Under the pieces are notes generated by a model. The model searched no databases and was not told where the DNA came from. It was given only the letters and a program-made list of their open reading frames with translations. From Ceratotherium simum simum (taxonomy: Eukaryota > Chordata > Mammalia > Perissodactyla > Rhinocerotidae), in NCBI RefSeq assembly GCF_000283155.1, contig NW_004454160.1, positions 9,192,157 to 9,256,156 of the forward strand: a stretch of DNA of 64,000 nucleotides, in the 5' to 3' direction. Shown here piece after piece: positions 54,850-64,000 of this stretch (position 1 is the stretch's first letter; each line of letters begins with the position of its first letter). Both the position numbers and the translations under genes were made by a program.

Positions 54850-55615
54850 GGAGAGTGGTAGATGAGGTCAGAGGAGGTTGCTGAGGACCAGACCATACAG
54901 TATCGTGTAAACTACGGTAAGGATTAGATTCTATTCTAAGTGTGATGGGGCGTTAGAAAGTTTTATTCAGGGGAGTGATGTGATTCGATTTAGATTTTTT
55001 TTTTTCGGTGAGGAAGATTAGCCCTGAGCTAACATCTGTTGCCTATCCTCCTCTTTTTGCTGAGAAAGATTGGCCCTGGGCTAACGTCTCTGCCCATCTT
55101 CCTCACTTTATACATGGGACGCCTGCCACAGCATGGCTTGATGAGCAGTGCGTAGGTCTGCACCCAGGATCCGAACCTGTGAACCCCAGGCTGCCGAAGT
55201 GGAGTGCGCGAACTTAACCACTATGCCACCGGGCCAGCCCCACGACTTAGATTTTATAAAGCTCACTTTGGCTGCACAGAATTGTTAAAAGGGGTGCAAG
55301 AATGACAACAGATAATTGTAGTAGTCCAAGTGAAACATGGCAGCTTGGATTAGGCAGTGGTAGAAGTGGACAGATTTGTGATAAGTTTTGAGAGTGGAGG
55401 CAACAGGACTTGCTGTTGCATTGTGCAGAAGCTAAAGGGACTACGGTTGACTCCTAGGTTGTGGCTTGAGCAATTTGGGTGAATGGTGGTGTCATTACCT
55501 GAGATGGAGAAGACTAAGGGAAGAGCAAGCTGGGGCTGGAGATGAAGAGATCTGTTTTGGACTTAAGTTTGAGATGCCTTTAAGACATGCAAGTAGGGGT
55601 GTAGACATACAAGTT
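54850..55615 (-). mobile_element. L2 LINE fragment, antisense, split by an ERE
   Basis: On both sides of the ERE the sequence is antisense L2, e.g. ATTGTAGTAGTCCAAGTGAA, CAGTGGTAGAAGTGGACAGA, GTTGACTCCTAGGTTGTGGC and TACCTGAGATGGAGAAGACT. Confidence 0.65.
54992..55242 (-). mobile_element. ERE SINE, antisense, inserted into L2
   Basis: Poly-T, GAGGAAGATTAGCCCTGAGC, and end CCACCGGGCCAGCCCCA. A diverged target-site duplication (CGATTTAGATTT at about 54985, CGACTTAGATTT at about 55243) flanks it. Confidence 0.88.
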
Positions 55616-55619
55616 AGCA

Positions 55620-57300
55620 TCCCCCCTCCCACAGAAGGCCTTTACTTCTATCCGTGCTCTGGATCTTACCATCTCCTGCCTTCTCAGGAATCTTACTCTA
55701 TCAATTATCCTCTCACTCTCTCATATCAACTTCTCCCTTTCTGCTTTTCTTTTCCAAAGCATTTAAACATGTTCAAGCCACTGCCATTCAAAAATAAAAA
55801 CATACAAAAGTCCCCCAAACTCTTCCCCTTTACCTCACATATCCACCTTGATCATTGTCTTTATTTTTCTACTCCTCTTTATAGCCATACTTCTGAACCA
55901 AATGCTCCCACTAAGAGCAGCGATGACCTTTCTGTTGTTGAGTCAAATGGGCACGACTTGGCTCTTATCTTATTTGACCTCTTAGCATGTTTCCAACTCA
56001 GACTTTCTTCCTTTGCTGGGGCACCACGCTCCTTGTCTTCCTCCCATCTCTCTGAGCCTTCCTCATCAGTCTCCTTCGCCTGCTTGATCTCCGCCTAATC
56101 TGAGACAGCCTCCTCTTCTCAATCTATACTATGTCCTAGGTTATTGCATCCATTCCCCAGACCTAATTTACTATCTATAAACTGATACCTTAATTTATGT
56201 TTGTAACCATAACTTTTACCAGAGCTTAAGCTCATTTCCATGTCACCATACGGCCATCTAATTCACTCATATTCAATAATAGTCAATATTCAATATTGAA
56301 TTCATACTCAATAATATTCATATTCAATGATATTCAATACTCATATTCAATAGTAAAACTGAATGCAGTACCTTCTCCCTTGAAATTTGCTTCTTCTCAT
56401 CTATTCTCTACTTCAATTAACAGTACCACCACAAGCCAGAAACCTAGGAGACAATTCACACGCTTCTCTCCGTCTCACACTCCACTCTCCTCCTATCTAG
56501 TAAGCAAGTCTTGTCAATTCAAGCTCTAAAATCTATGTCAAGTCCACTTCCCTTTCTCATTATCACTATTCTCTCTCAAGCCACCATCAGCTCGCATCTA
56601 CCCTACTCTGATAGCTTCTTGACTGCTCTTGCCACCCACCCACCCACTCTTACTGTCTCCTGTTGTCTTCTAGGAGTCAGAGTTGTAAGAAAACACAACA
56701 AAACATAAAGATGAATAAGCGACAGAGACTGTATGTGGACTGCAAGGTCTAAACTATTATTATCTGGCCCTTTAGAGGAAGAGTTTGCTGACCGCTGTTT
56801 TAATACATTATATTTTCCTGTGCTTAAAATCTTTTTAATGGCTTCTCATTCTTTTAAGAAACAAAGTTCTTTAATATGGACAGAAAGGCCATAAACGTTC
56901 ATATCTGGACGATATACTTCCCCAGCATTATCTTCTGCTACTCTCCACTTCCCTTTCTATGTTCTAGTTGTTTTTCAAGGTGCCATCCTCTTTCTCATCT
57001 CATGGTGTTTGCATAAGCTGTTCCCTGTTTTATCATCTCTCTATCCTTCAGAAAACAATTTAAACATAATTGTTTCAGAAGACCTTTTATGATCTCCTAT
57101 ACTATTCAGTTCACTTATTATATGTGCCCCTATCACCCCACAGTTTTAACATTAGGAACACATACCGTCCAACGTTTAGACTGTAAGCTCTGTAGACAGA
57201 TACCATGTCTTACGAACCCTAGTTTTGAGCCATGCCTGACACACAGTGGGCTTTTTATAAATGATTGTTGAATGAGCTTCCTGTTCCCCCATTGAAAAAC
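55620..57300 (+). mobile_element. L2 LINE with reverse-transcriptase remnant, sense
   Basis: The frame 55466-56098 contains VESNGHDLALILFDLLACFQ, a decayed form of the CR1/L2 reverse-transcriptase core that normally reads like LLDLSAAFDTVDH. Downstream L2 phrases follow in order: AGCCACCATCAGCTCGCATC, AATGGCTTCTCATTCTTTTA, and the 3' end block TTTAGACTGTAAGCTCTGTA to TGAATGAGC. The aspartates of the catalytic motif are not preserved in context, so it is dead. Confidence 0.65.
56268..56352. repeat. Imperfect (ATTCAAT)n-like simple repeat
   Basis: About 85 bp of TATTCAATA and TCATATTCAATA units, locally expanded inside the L2 remnant. Confidence 0.75.
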
Positions 57301-57599
57301 TTCATTCTTTCAAGGTCCATCCTTACCTTTCTAGTTTCAATGGAATAAGTTTCCCTTCTGTTGGAGGCTAATTCCTCCACTTGTCATCTGAATCTCATTC
57401 TCTCACTTAAGGATTTTACTACATCTATCATCCTTCTCTGTTATCTTTTCACCCTCTTCTTCCTTCTATTGGTGTTTTCTTCACAGTTATTGTTTTTTCA
57501 AGCCTCTTTCACCTTAAAACAATATTCCCCTGAGCCAGCCTTTGGCTCCCTCTAGTTACCATGTCATATCTACTGGGGTGAGCAGTGTTCTGGAAATTA

Positions 57600-58610
57600 T
57601 TCTACATAGGTCTATTTCCTCACCACCTTTCAATCCTTTACCACCACTGTAATCTATCTTCTGTCCCTGCCATTCAACCAAAACTACTCTAAGAAGGGCC
57701 ACCAAAGGCCTTCAAGCTATTAACTCTAATGAGCACTTTCAGTCCTCTTAATGTCCCTGAAAAATTGGCTCTTCCTACTTGCAACTCTCCTCTCTTGATT
57801 TTATGACTCTACTCTCCTGCTTTTCCTCTAATGACTGGCCATTCCCTCTTTTGTAGAATCCTCTTTCTCTGTCATTCTTCAAACACTGATGTTCCTTCAC
57901 GGCTCTATACTTAGCCTTATTCTCTTTCCCAAGATATGGTTCCTCCTGTATTCCAAATCACAGTGAAGAGCACCTCCCTTTTTCTTCTCACTCAAGCAAG
58001 AAACCTGTGACTCAACTTGATTCTTCCCTTCTCCCATCTTCTCAAGTCTCAAGTCCTACTAACGTTTCCTTTAGTCTTTCTCATCAATTCCTTCCTTTTT
58101 ATCCTCACTGCCATAGCCTTTAGTTAAGGTCTTCAACGTCTTTTAGCTAGAATGATGCAACAGCCTAACTAGCTTTGCCTCTCTCCAAACCGTCCTCTAG
58201 TGTTGCTAGTGATTTTTCTGAAACAAAAATCTAGCCATCTTCCTCTGCTTAAAACCTTTTAGTGGCTTCCCTGTCCTCAGAACAAAATCCAACCTCCAAG
58301 CCCAGCATTTAGGGCTAATATAACTCCCTACTATTTCTGTTTCACTCTTCATTTGTGAGAGTTTTAAATGTTACACTCCTACATTGGATTCTCTACAATC
58401 ATAAAGGCTGCTCCGTCTTCCTGGACTCTAACCCCCAGACACTCTTCTGGCTAACTTCTTCTTTCAAATGCCAGCTCAGACGTTGTTTCTCTTCTTACCC
58501 GTGAGTCACCTTTCTGCTCTCTCCATATTTTACTAGATGCTTTCACTGATTTCTTGGGGCTAGAATTTTTGCTTTAAGTATTACTCATTCAGGTTAACAT
58601 TTATCAATAG
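57600..58610 (+). mobile_element. Second L2 LINE fragment, sense
   Basis: Repeats the L2 motif order of the preceding copy: AAGGGCCACCAAAGGCCTTC, TTCACGGCTCTATACTTAGC, AACCTGTGACTCAACTTGAT, TAGTGGCTTCCCTGTCCTCA and ATGCCAGCTCAGACGTTGTT. It is an independent insertion or duplication in the same orientation. Confidence 0.6.
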
Positions 58611-58614
58611 GATA

Positions 58615-59180
58615 GTTATCGTGGTGGTTCATAATGTGTCAACTTGGTTAAGCTGAACTACATCTTCCAGTAAACTCGTCCCTGGATGTTCTGGTTAGAA
58701 TAAGCCACAAGGGATTCTTGAGTCATCTTAGAGGGCAGATGTGAAGCAGCAACTATTTTGTCTCTCATACATGTTGTTGCTGATCTGTTGGCTCACCAGT
58801 AGTAGACGGGCCTGCAACTTCCCCACGTTTCCCTGGATCGTCCTTCAGCTTCTCTAACCTTTTGACTAGGTGTGTGTGATGAAGCGGCTGGGGTTATGTA
58901 GGACGGTCATACCATTAGGGTCAGAGTAATAAAAACTGACAAGGGTTTCAGTCTGTGCCTGTGAGATTTCCACTCATTCCTAGCCTCTCCCACTTCACAT
59001 CCATCTTCCCTTCCTAACTGCCTGCTCCACGGACTTGAAGCTCCTGCATCAGAAACAAAGATACCAGCCTTAGAGACTGCTTATCCAGCTCCATGACAGC
59101 ATAAAGCCAATTCCCTTATTATATAAACTCGTATCCTCATAGTTCTGCTTCTCTGATTGAACCCTGACTGATATAGTTAT
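58615..59180 (+). mobile_element. Interspersed repeat, family not named
   Basis: Starts GTGGTGGTTCATAATGTGTC and ends GCTTCTCTGATTGAACCCTG then ACTGATATAG, matching a common mammalian repeat whose 3' end reads CTGGAGAACCCTGACTAATA. Noncoding. Confidence 0.5.
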
Positions 59181-60160
59181 ATACAAGGGAAATCATGAGG
59201 CTGGTAAGACTCCTAAAATGGTGCTTGCCATTATATTCTCAAAGCACCTTGTGCTCAAGTCTGTATTATATCACATATTCTTATTGCCTTTCTAGTAGAT
59301 TTTTAACTCTTTGAGGTAGGGACTTTCATCTCTGTATGACCAGTGCAGGATGGTGCTTAGCACAAACTAGGTGTTTATAATTCTTTATTAAATGAATAAT
59401 TTGGAACACCTCTGCTGACCCTATCAAAATCTCTTTAAGTAACAATAAAGATGTCAATCTGATTTCTATGTTAGACAAATACATCAGCCATCAATAAATA
59501 TTGACTCAAATGATTGTTACATAAATTACAGTCCTAGGAAGTCAATGAAAATAGCAATTACCCATATGGTACATATTTTCAAAAATTTCCTATTACGTAA
59601 GTTGTCCATTTGTGTACAAATAAATCCTTACACAAGTACAGGAGAATTAAATGCAGACAAACCTATGCAAGGGCAGAATTTTCTGATTTATCTGCTGGAT
59701 TCTAAAGAGTGGTTTTATGACACATTAAGCCCATAATATTTTCTATAGACATACTTCTAAAATGATGATAAAGTCAATGATATGATTTGATATACAATAT
59801 TTCTGTTATTTTAAGAATAATAAAAAGTTTTAAATTTCCCATAACTTATCAGTTAGCCAGAAATAGCTTACCTCTAATAGTCTTATAACCAAGATTATCA
59901 GTTCAATGATATCTTTAATTTTTACACAATTGACAAATGTTGACACAATATTTCAGAAAATTATGCAACTTAAAAAACCTTGTTTCAACTATCACTTTAT
60001 TGCAAGATGGTAGAATTAATTATAAATTTAAACTATAACTTGGTAATCTTTAGTGAGGCACCAAATTTAATTAAAAGCAAATAGCTTATTCAAAAGTGAT
60101 CATGGAACAACTCAAAATGCAGAGCAAGAAGGATGAGAAACATCTCACTGGTCAATAGAT
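59181..60160. other. AT-rich flank beyond the ATP5PB 3' end
   Basis: No gene or firm repeat. A GACTTTCATCTCTGTATGAC stretch followed by ATGAATAATT at 59325-59400 resembles an L2 3' end. Some of this could be 3'UTR if a distal polyadenylation site is used. Confidence 0.35.
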
Positions 60161-60163
60161 TAT

Positions 60164-60318
60164 TTTATTTCTCTCACTATATGAAACTCAAACTCTTCAT
60201 TTTTTGGAAAGGTAAGCTGTAACTTAGTAGATAGCAATACAGAAATATTCTGTCACATAGACTAGGTTCCATATAGTCAGTCAACTGTTTCTAGCTGTCT
60301 CAACTGGGATAGAGGCAT
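60164..60318 (-). terminator. ATP5PB 3'UTR with candidate polyadenylation signal
   Basis: The nearest minus-strand AATAAA lies at 60169-60164, 150 bp past the stop codon. Whether it is the main site cannot be told from sequence. Confidence 0.45.
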
Positions 60319-60396
60319 TTACAGAGCTGGTTGTGCCTGGGCCTTCTTTGCGAGCAGCTTGAGATCTGAAATGCACTTGGCAATTGTCTCCTTTTC
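60319..60396 (-). CDS. ATP5PB: ATP5PB last coding exon
   Basis: Minus-strand acceptor TTATTACAG. It codes EKETIAKCISDLKLLAKKAQ then AQPAL and TAA at 60321-60319. Confidence 0.95.
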   Translation of the reverse strand, partial: EKETIAKCISDLKLLAKKAQAQPAL

Positions 60397-61657
60397 CTGT
60401 AATAAGGAAAGAGAAATCTGGTTAGACTTCTCCAAATCATTAAAGGGTATAAACACCATAATTCCTACAAGAGCTTGAGGTTCCTACAGAACCTCAGGAT
60501 GGATTACCGGCTTAATATGATAGACCACTAGAAATTATTTAACACAGTGGCGAGGCAATTTATTTTAAGAAAATCCAGGGCATTAGTTAAAATCCCTTAG
60601 CTCACAGCTTTTATAAGTGAAACCTGTATAGAGTTTGAAGCCAGATACTCCCATAACCATGTGCCATTGCTGTTAGCTTGCACAGCTAACAGGTGCTTGA
60701 AAAAGACCAACCTAACAAATACCAGTAATATGCAAATATTAAGAAAGAATGAAAATAATTTTTAATCTGTTTTCTATACTTCGTGTTTTCCAAGTTTCTT
60801 AAATAAGTCTATTACTTTTATGTAAAAGACAGTTTATTAAAAAAATATAAAAACAATTCATCAAATGTTGATAGATCCTGTTTTTGTAGTCCTCCATGGT
60901 TATGGAGAAAATGATCAGAAATGCCTAAATATACTATATATCTGGGAAAGAAGAAACCAAGTCATTAGTAAGTAAATAAAGAATATAAATTTAAAAAAGG
61001 AAATCAAGTCTGGGTAAATAATAGAAAACACTGCTTCTCTATCCAAGACCAATGAACTAAGCAGCGGGTAAGAAGAAATGAAATGGAAATCATGGAATTA
61101 GGAAACGGAAGGGGATCAGAAATAGCCTTGTCCAGTCTCTATGTCTTACTGTGAAATTAAATATGTCAGTTAACATTACCCAAATAATGGAACCTGAATA
61201 CAAGTCTGCTACAACCAGTGTTCTCAACAATCTTTCCATGGTTTTTGACCTATGAGGCGAGAGACCCTTTGGTAACCAAACTTTGAGGAAAGGGGAAAGC
61301 CACCATGGCAGTTGTGTAGCATCTTTTAGGTTACCAGTATCTAGAAAAATGAACCAGGGCCACCCCACTGTCTCCAGGCTAAAGACTCCTCGCCAGCTAT
61401 TCCTATCCTAACAGAGCATCAGCAGATGCTTGTCAGAGATATCAATACAACTCCAGAAGCTTCAAAATATTGTGTACCTGCTGTGCAGAGAGGCTCTGTA
61501 CCACGTGCTTCTCCACCCAGTTTACCATATGCTCTTGTTCCTTTCGACGCATCATATTCTGCACAGAGATTTGATAGTCCAGGCGATTCTTCACCTCCTT
61601 GTATACTCTATGCAGCCGTTCCCGGTAAGTAAGCTCCAAGGCCATAGCAATGTTATT
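60319..61657 (-). CDS. ATP5PB: ATP synthase peripheral stalk subunit b, mitochondrial (last two coding exons)
   Basis: The b subunit forms the peripheral stalk of mitochondrial F1Fo ATP synthase and keeps F1 from rotating with the central shaft (family knowledge). The window has two adjoining exons on the minus strand, 61657-61478 and 60396-60319, coding 60 + 25 residues and the stop. They code the long charged C-terminal helix region: NNIAMALELTYRERLHRVYK, then RRKEQEHMVNWVEKHVVQSL, and the end KLLAKKAQAQPAL. This matches recalled human ATP5PB closely, including the end AKKAQAQPVM (Met against Leu, with an Ala for Val). Both exons are phase 0. The upstream exons, with the mitochondrial presequence and membrane part, lie beyond 64000. 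No in-frame stop or frameshift is seen, and the intervening intron argues against a processed copy. Confidence 0.95.
60397..61477 (-). other. ATP5PB last intron
   Basis: GT-AG intron of 1081 bp on the minus strand (donor GTACAC, acceptor TTACAG). AT-rich, with no repeat firmly recognised. Confidence 0.9.
61478..61657 (-). CDS. ATP5PB: ATP5PB penultimate coding exon
   Basis: Minus-strand acceptor TTTTGCTTCAG just above 61657 and donor CAG|GTACAC. Exactly 60 codons, no stop, phase 0 at both ends. It includes EVKNRLDYQISVQNMMRRKE. Confidence 0.95.
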
Positions 61658-64000
61658 CTGAAGCAAAATTAAGAAATGAAGAAAACTGTTTGCATAGTTG
61701 AAGGATCACTTATACTCTGAGGATTCTGCCAGTTGGAATACTCTACCCCTTTCTTGTATTTTATGCCAAATTCTTCTAATTTAATACAAATACGTAGCAC
61801 ATGTATGTGGTAAAAAACTCTAACAGCATATGGTAAAAATATATTTAAAAATATATGCAGTAAAAAATAAGTCTCCTCCAGCACCCCCTTGGGCCACCAT
61901 CTTCCTGTATTTCTGGTATTCCCTCCCAGAAATATTTAATAAACAAAATATAGGTATTACACACATATACACACACATCTTTTTTACAAATTATGACATG
62001 TAGACCCACCTCAATTTTAAAAGTTACATTGGATTCTACTATACTGGAGTCCCATAATCCATAATTTACTTAACTAACCTCTATTAATAAATCAGGTTGC
62101 TTCCAATTTTTTCTACTACAAATAATGCTGCATAAATTGTATGTGTCTTTCCACTTATGTGTGAATACTTGCTGGGTCAAATAATAGCTAACATCTGTTG
62201 AGTATCTACTATGTTCTAAACATTGTGTGGCAATTCCATTAAGTCTTATAATCACACCATGGGATAGTTACTATTACTATATCCATTTTACTGTGAGGAA
62301 ACTGAGGCAGAAGCTAATGAACTTGTCCAAGGTTAGGGAGCTAATAAACTGTGAAGCCAAGAACTGAATACAAGGAATCATGCTACAAAACTCATGCTCT
62401 TAAAGATCCACTTTACATTGTGATTAATATTGCCAAATTTCACAGAAAAGTTGTATCACTTCATTCTCCCATAGCAAAACGAATGCCTGTTACTCCAAAC
62501 CCTGACCAACAGTGTTTATAAAACTTTTTATCCTCTGCTCTTCTGATAAGAGGAAAATATCAATTTTAATTGTCATTATATAAGGAGAAAATTTACATAT
62601 TTAGAAGCCACTTACATTTACTTATTTCTTTATGAACTGTACATGTCCTATGTCTAGTTTTCTACTGGGATGTTGATCTCTCCTAAAATTACCCTTTTGT
62701 GTCACCTGGAATGCATGAATTCTTCCCAACTTGTCATTTAGCATTGTTTGTGGTAATTTTTACATGTAAAATTTAAAAATTTTTTTATAATATCAATTTA
62801 ACAATTTTTCCTCTTATGGTTTCAGGATTCTGTTCTATCTAGTAGAAAGGTCTTCTCAACTCGAAGAGTATCGTATTTTTTTCATGTTCTCTTTTTCTAC
62901 TTTTATGATTTCATTTCTTGTTTTTTTTGGTGAGGAAGATCAGCCCTGAGCTAACATCTATTGCCAATCCTCCTCCTTTTTTTTTCCCCCAAGGCCCCAG
63001 TAGATAGTTGTATGTCATAGCTGCACATCCTTCTAGTTGCTGTATGTGGGACACGGCCTCAGCATGGCCAGAAAAGCAGTGCATCGGTGCGCGCCCGGGA
63101 TCCGAACCCGGTCCGCCAGTAGCGGAGTGCGCGCACTTAACCGCTAGGCCACGGGGCCGGCCCATATGATTTCATTTCTTACTTAAAGATCTTTAATCCA
63201 TTTGAAATTTTAGTATAAGGCGAAAGGTAGGAAACCAACTTTATTATCTACAAAGGTACCGATTTGTCTTCCCTCCTCTAAGAAGAAAATGCCATCTATC
63301 TAAATTCCCTTATGTATTTAGGTCCTTCTCTAGACCCTCTCATCTGCTGTACCAATCTGACTTCCTATTCATATACTTGTACCACACTATTTAAAGTTCT
63401 TTATAATTTTATACTAAGTTTCAATATTTGGTAGGTCTGTTCCTCATTACTTCTCTTTCAGAATACTCCTGGATATTCTTTTTATTTTTTTCTATTACTA
63501 ATCAATTTGTCCAAGTCCCAGCATCACCCACCCTCAGCCTATTAGTATTTTCTTTCTAGGAATTTGTTAAATTTAGAGATTAAAGTAGAGAGCATTGGTT
63601 TCTTTATAATAGTGAGTCTTCCAATCAAATAACAAGTTCTAAGAACGTTATACCTCAAAAGTACTTTACATTTTTCAAAGTACAAAGATTATACATTTCT
63701 AGTGAAGTTTATTCCTAGGCATCTTTTCCTAAATGGTATATCTTTTCTCAGTATATTTCCTAACTGACTGCTATTTGTATATAGAAGGCTACTGATTTTG
63801 TTTATTAGATATTAATTTTGCACCAAGACATCTTAGTGAATTTGCTTATTGTTTAAAGAGTTACTTTGATTCTTTTAGGTTCTTTAGGTATATAATCAGA
63901 GAATCTATAAATAAGGATAACTTTGCCTTTTCTTTTCTAATTTTTATACCTTTTATTTTGTTCTTTTATTTAATAATATCAGATACTACCTCCAGAATAA
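61658..64000 (-). other. ATP5PB intron (partial), mostly antisense L1 and an ERE
   Basis: Intron sequence running off the window. A MIR-like core (TACTGTGAGGAAACTGAGGC) lies at about 62180-62400. From about 62450 the sequence is antisense L1-like (AAAGATCTTTAATCCATTTG and GTAGGAAACCAACTTTATTA near 63185-63245), interrupted by the ERE at 62920. No further ATP5PB exon was found. Confidence 0.6.
62920..63164 (-). mobile_element. ERE SINE, antisense, inserted into L1 in an ATP5PB intron
   Basis: Starts with a T run, GAGGAAGATCAGCCCTGAGC, a C/T-rich joint at 62970-62990, CCAGTAGATAGTTGTATGTC and terminal GGGGCCGGCCC. An identical 16 bp target-site duplication TATGATTTCATTTCTT lies at 62904-62919 and 63165-63180. 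It is sense relative to ATP5PB transcription. Confidence 0.93.

Noticed and set aside
55466..56098. 210-codon frame as a host gene
   Set aside because: Its middle is a decayed L2 reverse-transcriptase segment and its start is antisense L2, so it is repeat-derived.
60319..61657. A processed ATP5PB pseudogene
   Set aside because: The two segments are separated by a proper GT-AG intron and show no frame damage, and the gene order fits the true locus.
1..64000. CRISPR arrays, operons, phage or other bacterial systems
   Set aside because: No regularly spaced repeats, no bacterial gene spacing, and pervasive mammalian repeats and introns throughout.

Overview
This window is mammalian nuclear DNA, almost certainly from a perissodactyl and most likely a horse or other equid. 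Six tRNA-Ser-type SINEs of the equine ERE kind are present, each with a recognisable target-site duplication. The rest is ordinary placental repeat background (MIR, L2, L1, MLT1 LTRs, hAT and Tigger-like DNA elements). There are no bacterial-type genes, CRISPR arrays or stand-alone RNA genes. One 350-base run of N is an assembly gap.

Four genes were rebuilt exon by exon from splice sites, reading phase and recognised protein sequence. From left to right they are ADORA3 (+, 18091-20729), TMIGD3 (+, 27411-33838), C1orf162 (-, 41289-39082) and the last two coding exons of ATP5PB (-, 61657-60319, running off the right edge). This is the human 1p13.2 gene order viewed from the opposite strand, as I remember it (ATP5PB, C1orf162, TMIGD3/ADORA3, then RAP1A).

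Region by region: 1-18 kb is intergenic (L1, MIR, MER20, L2, MLT1 and unrecognised sequence). 18-21.3 kb is ADORA3. 21.3-27.4 kb holds an ERE and a cluster of nested transposons. 27.4-34.2 kb is TMIGD3. 34-38.7 kb is a convergent intergenic stretch with an antisense L1. 38.7-41.3 kb is C1orf162. 41.3-60 kb holds the gap and a large repeat field. 60-64 kb is the 3' end of ATP5PB.

The main result concerns ADORA3 and TMIGD3. ADORA3 coding exon 1 (residues 1-117, TM1-TM3 through DRY) ends in phase 2. The first TMIGD3 exon begins with an acceptor that continues that frame through ten stop-free codons into the TMIGD3 start codon. Skipping ADORA3 exon 2 therefore gives a 348-residue chimera: three receptor helices, the former signal peptide as a fourth helix, an extracellular V-set Ig domain, and a fifth helix with a basic tail. 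Human ADORA3/TMIGD3 fusion transcripts of about this size are known to me, so this looks like a conserved two-gene locus with one shared first exon. A second point of interest is that the cytoplasmic tail of C1orf162 carries a canonical ITIM and a second ITIM-like tyrosine 28 residues apart, beside an Ig-receptor gene related to CD300/pIgR. Repeat boundaries are approximate because no library search was possible.
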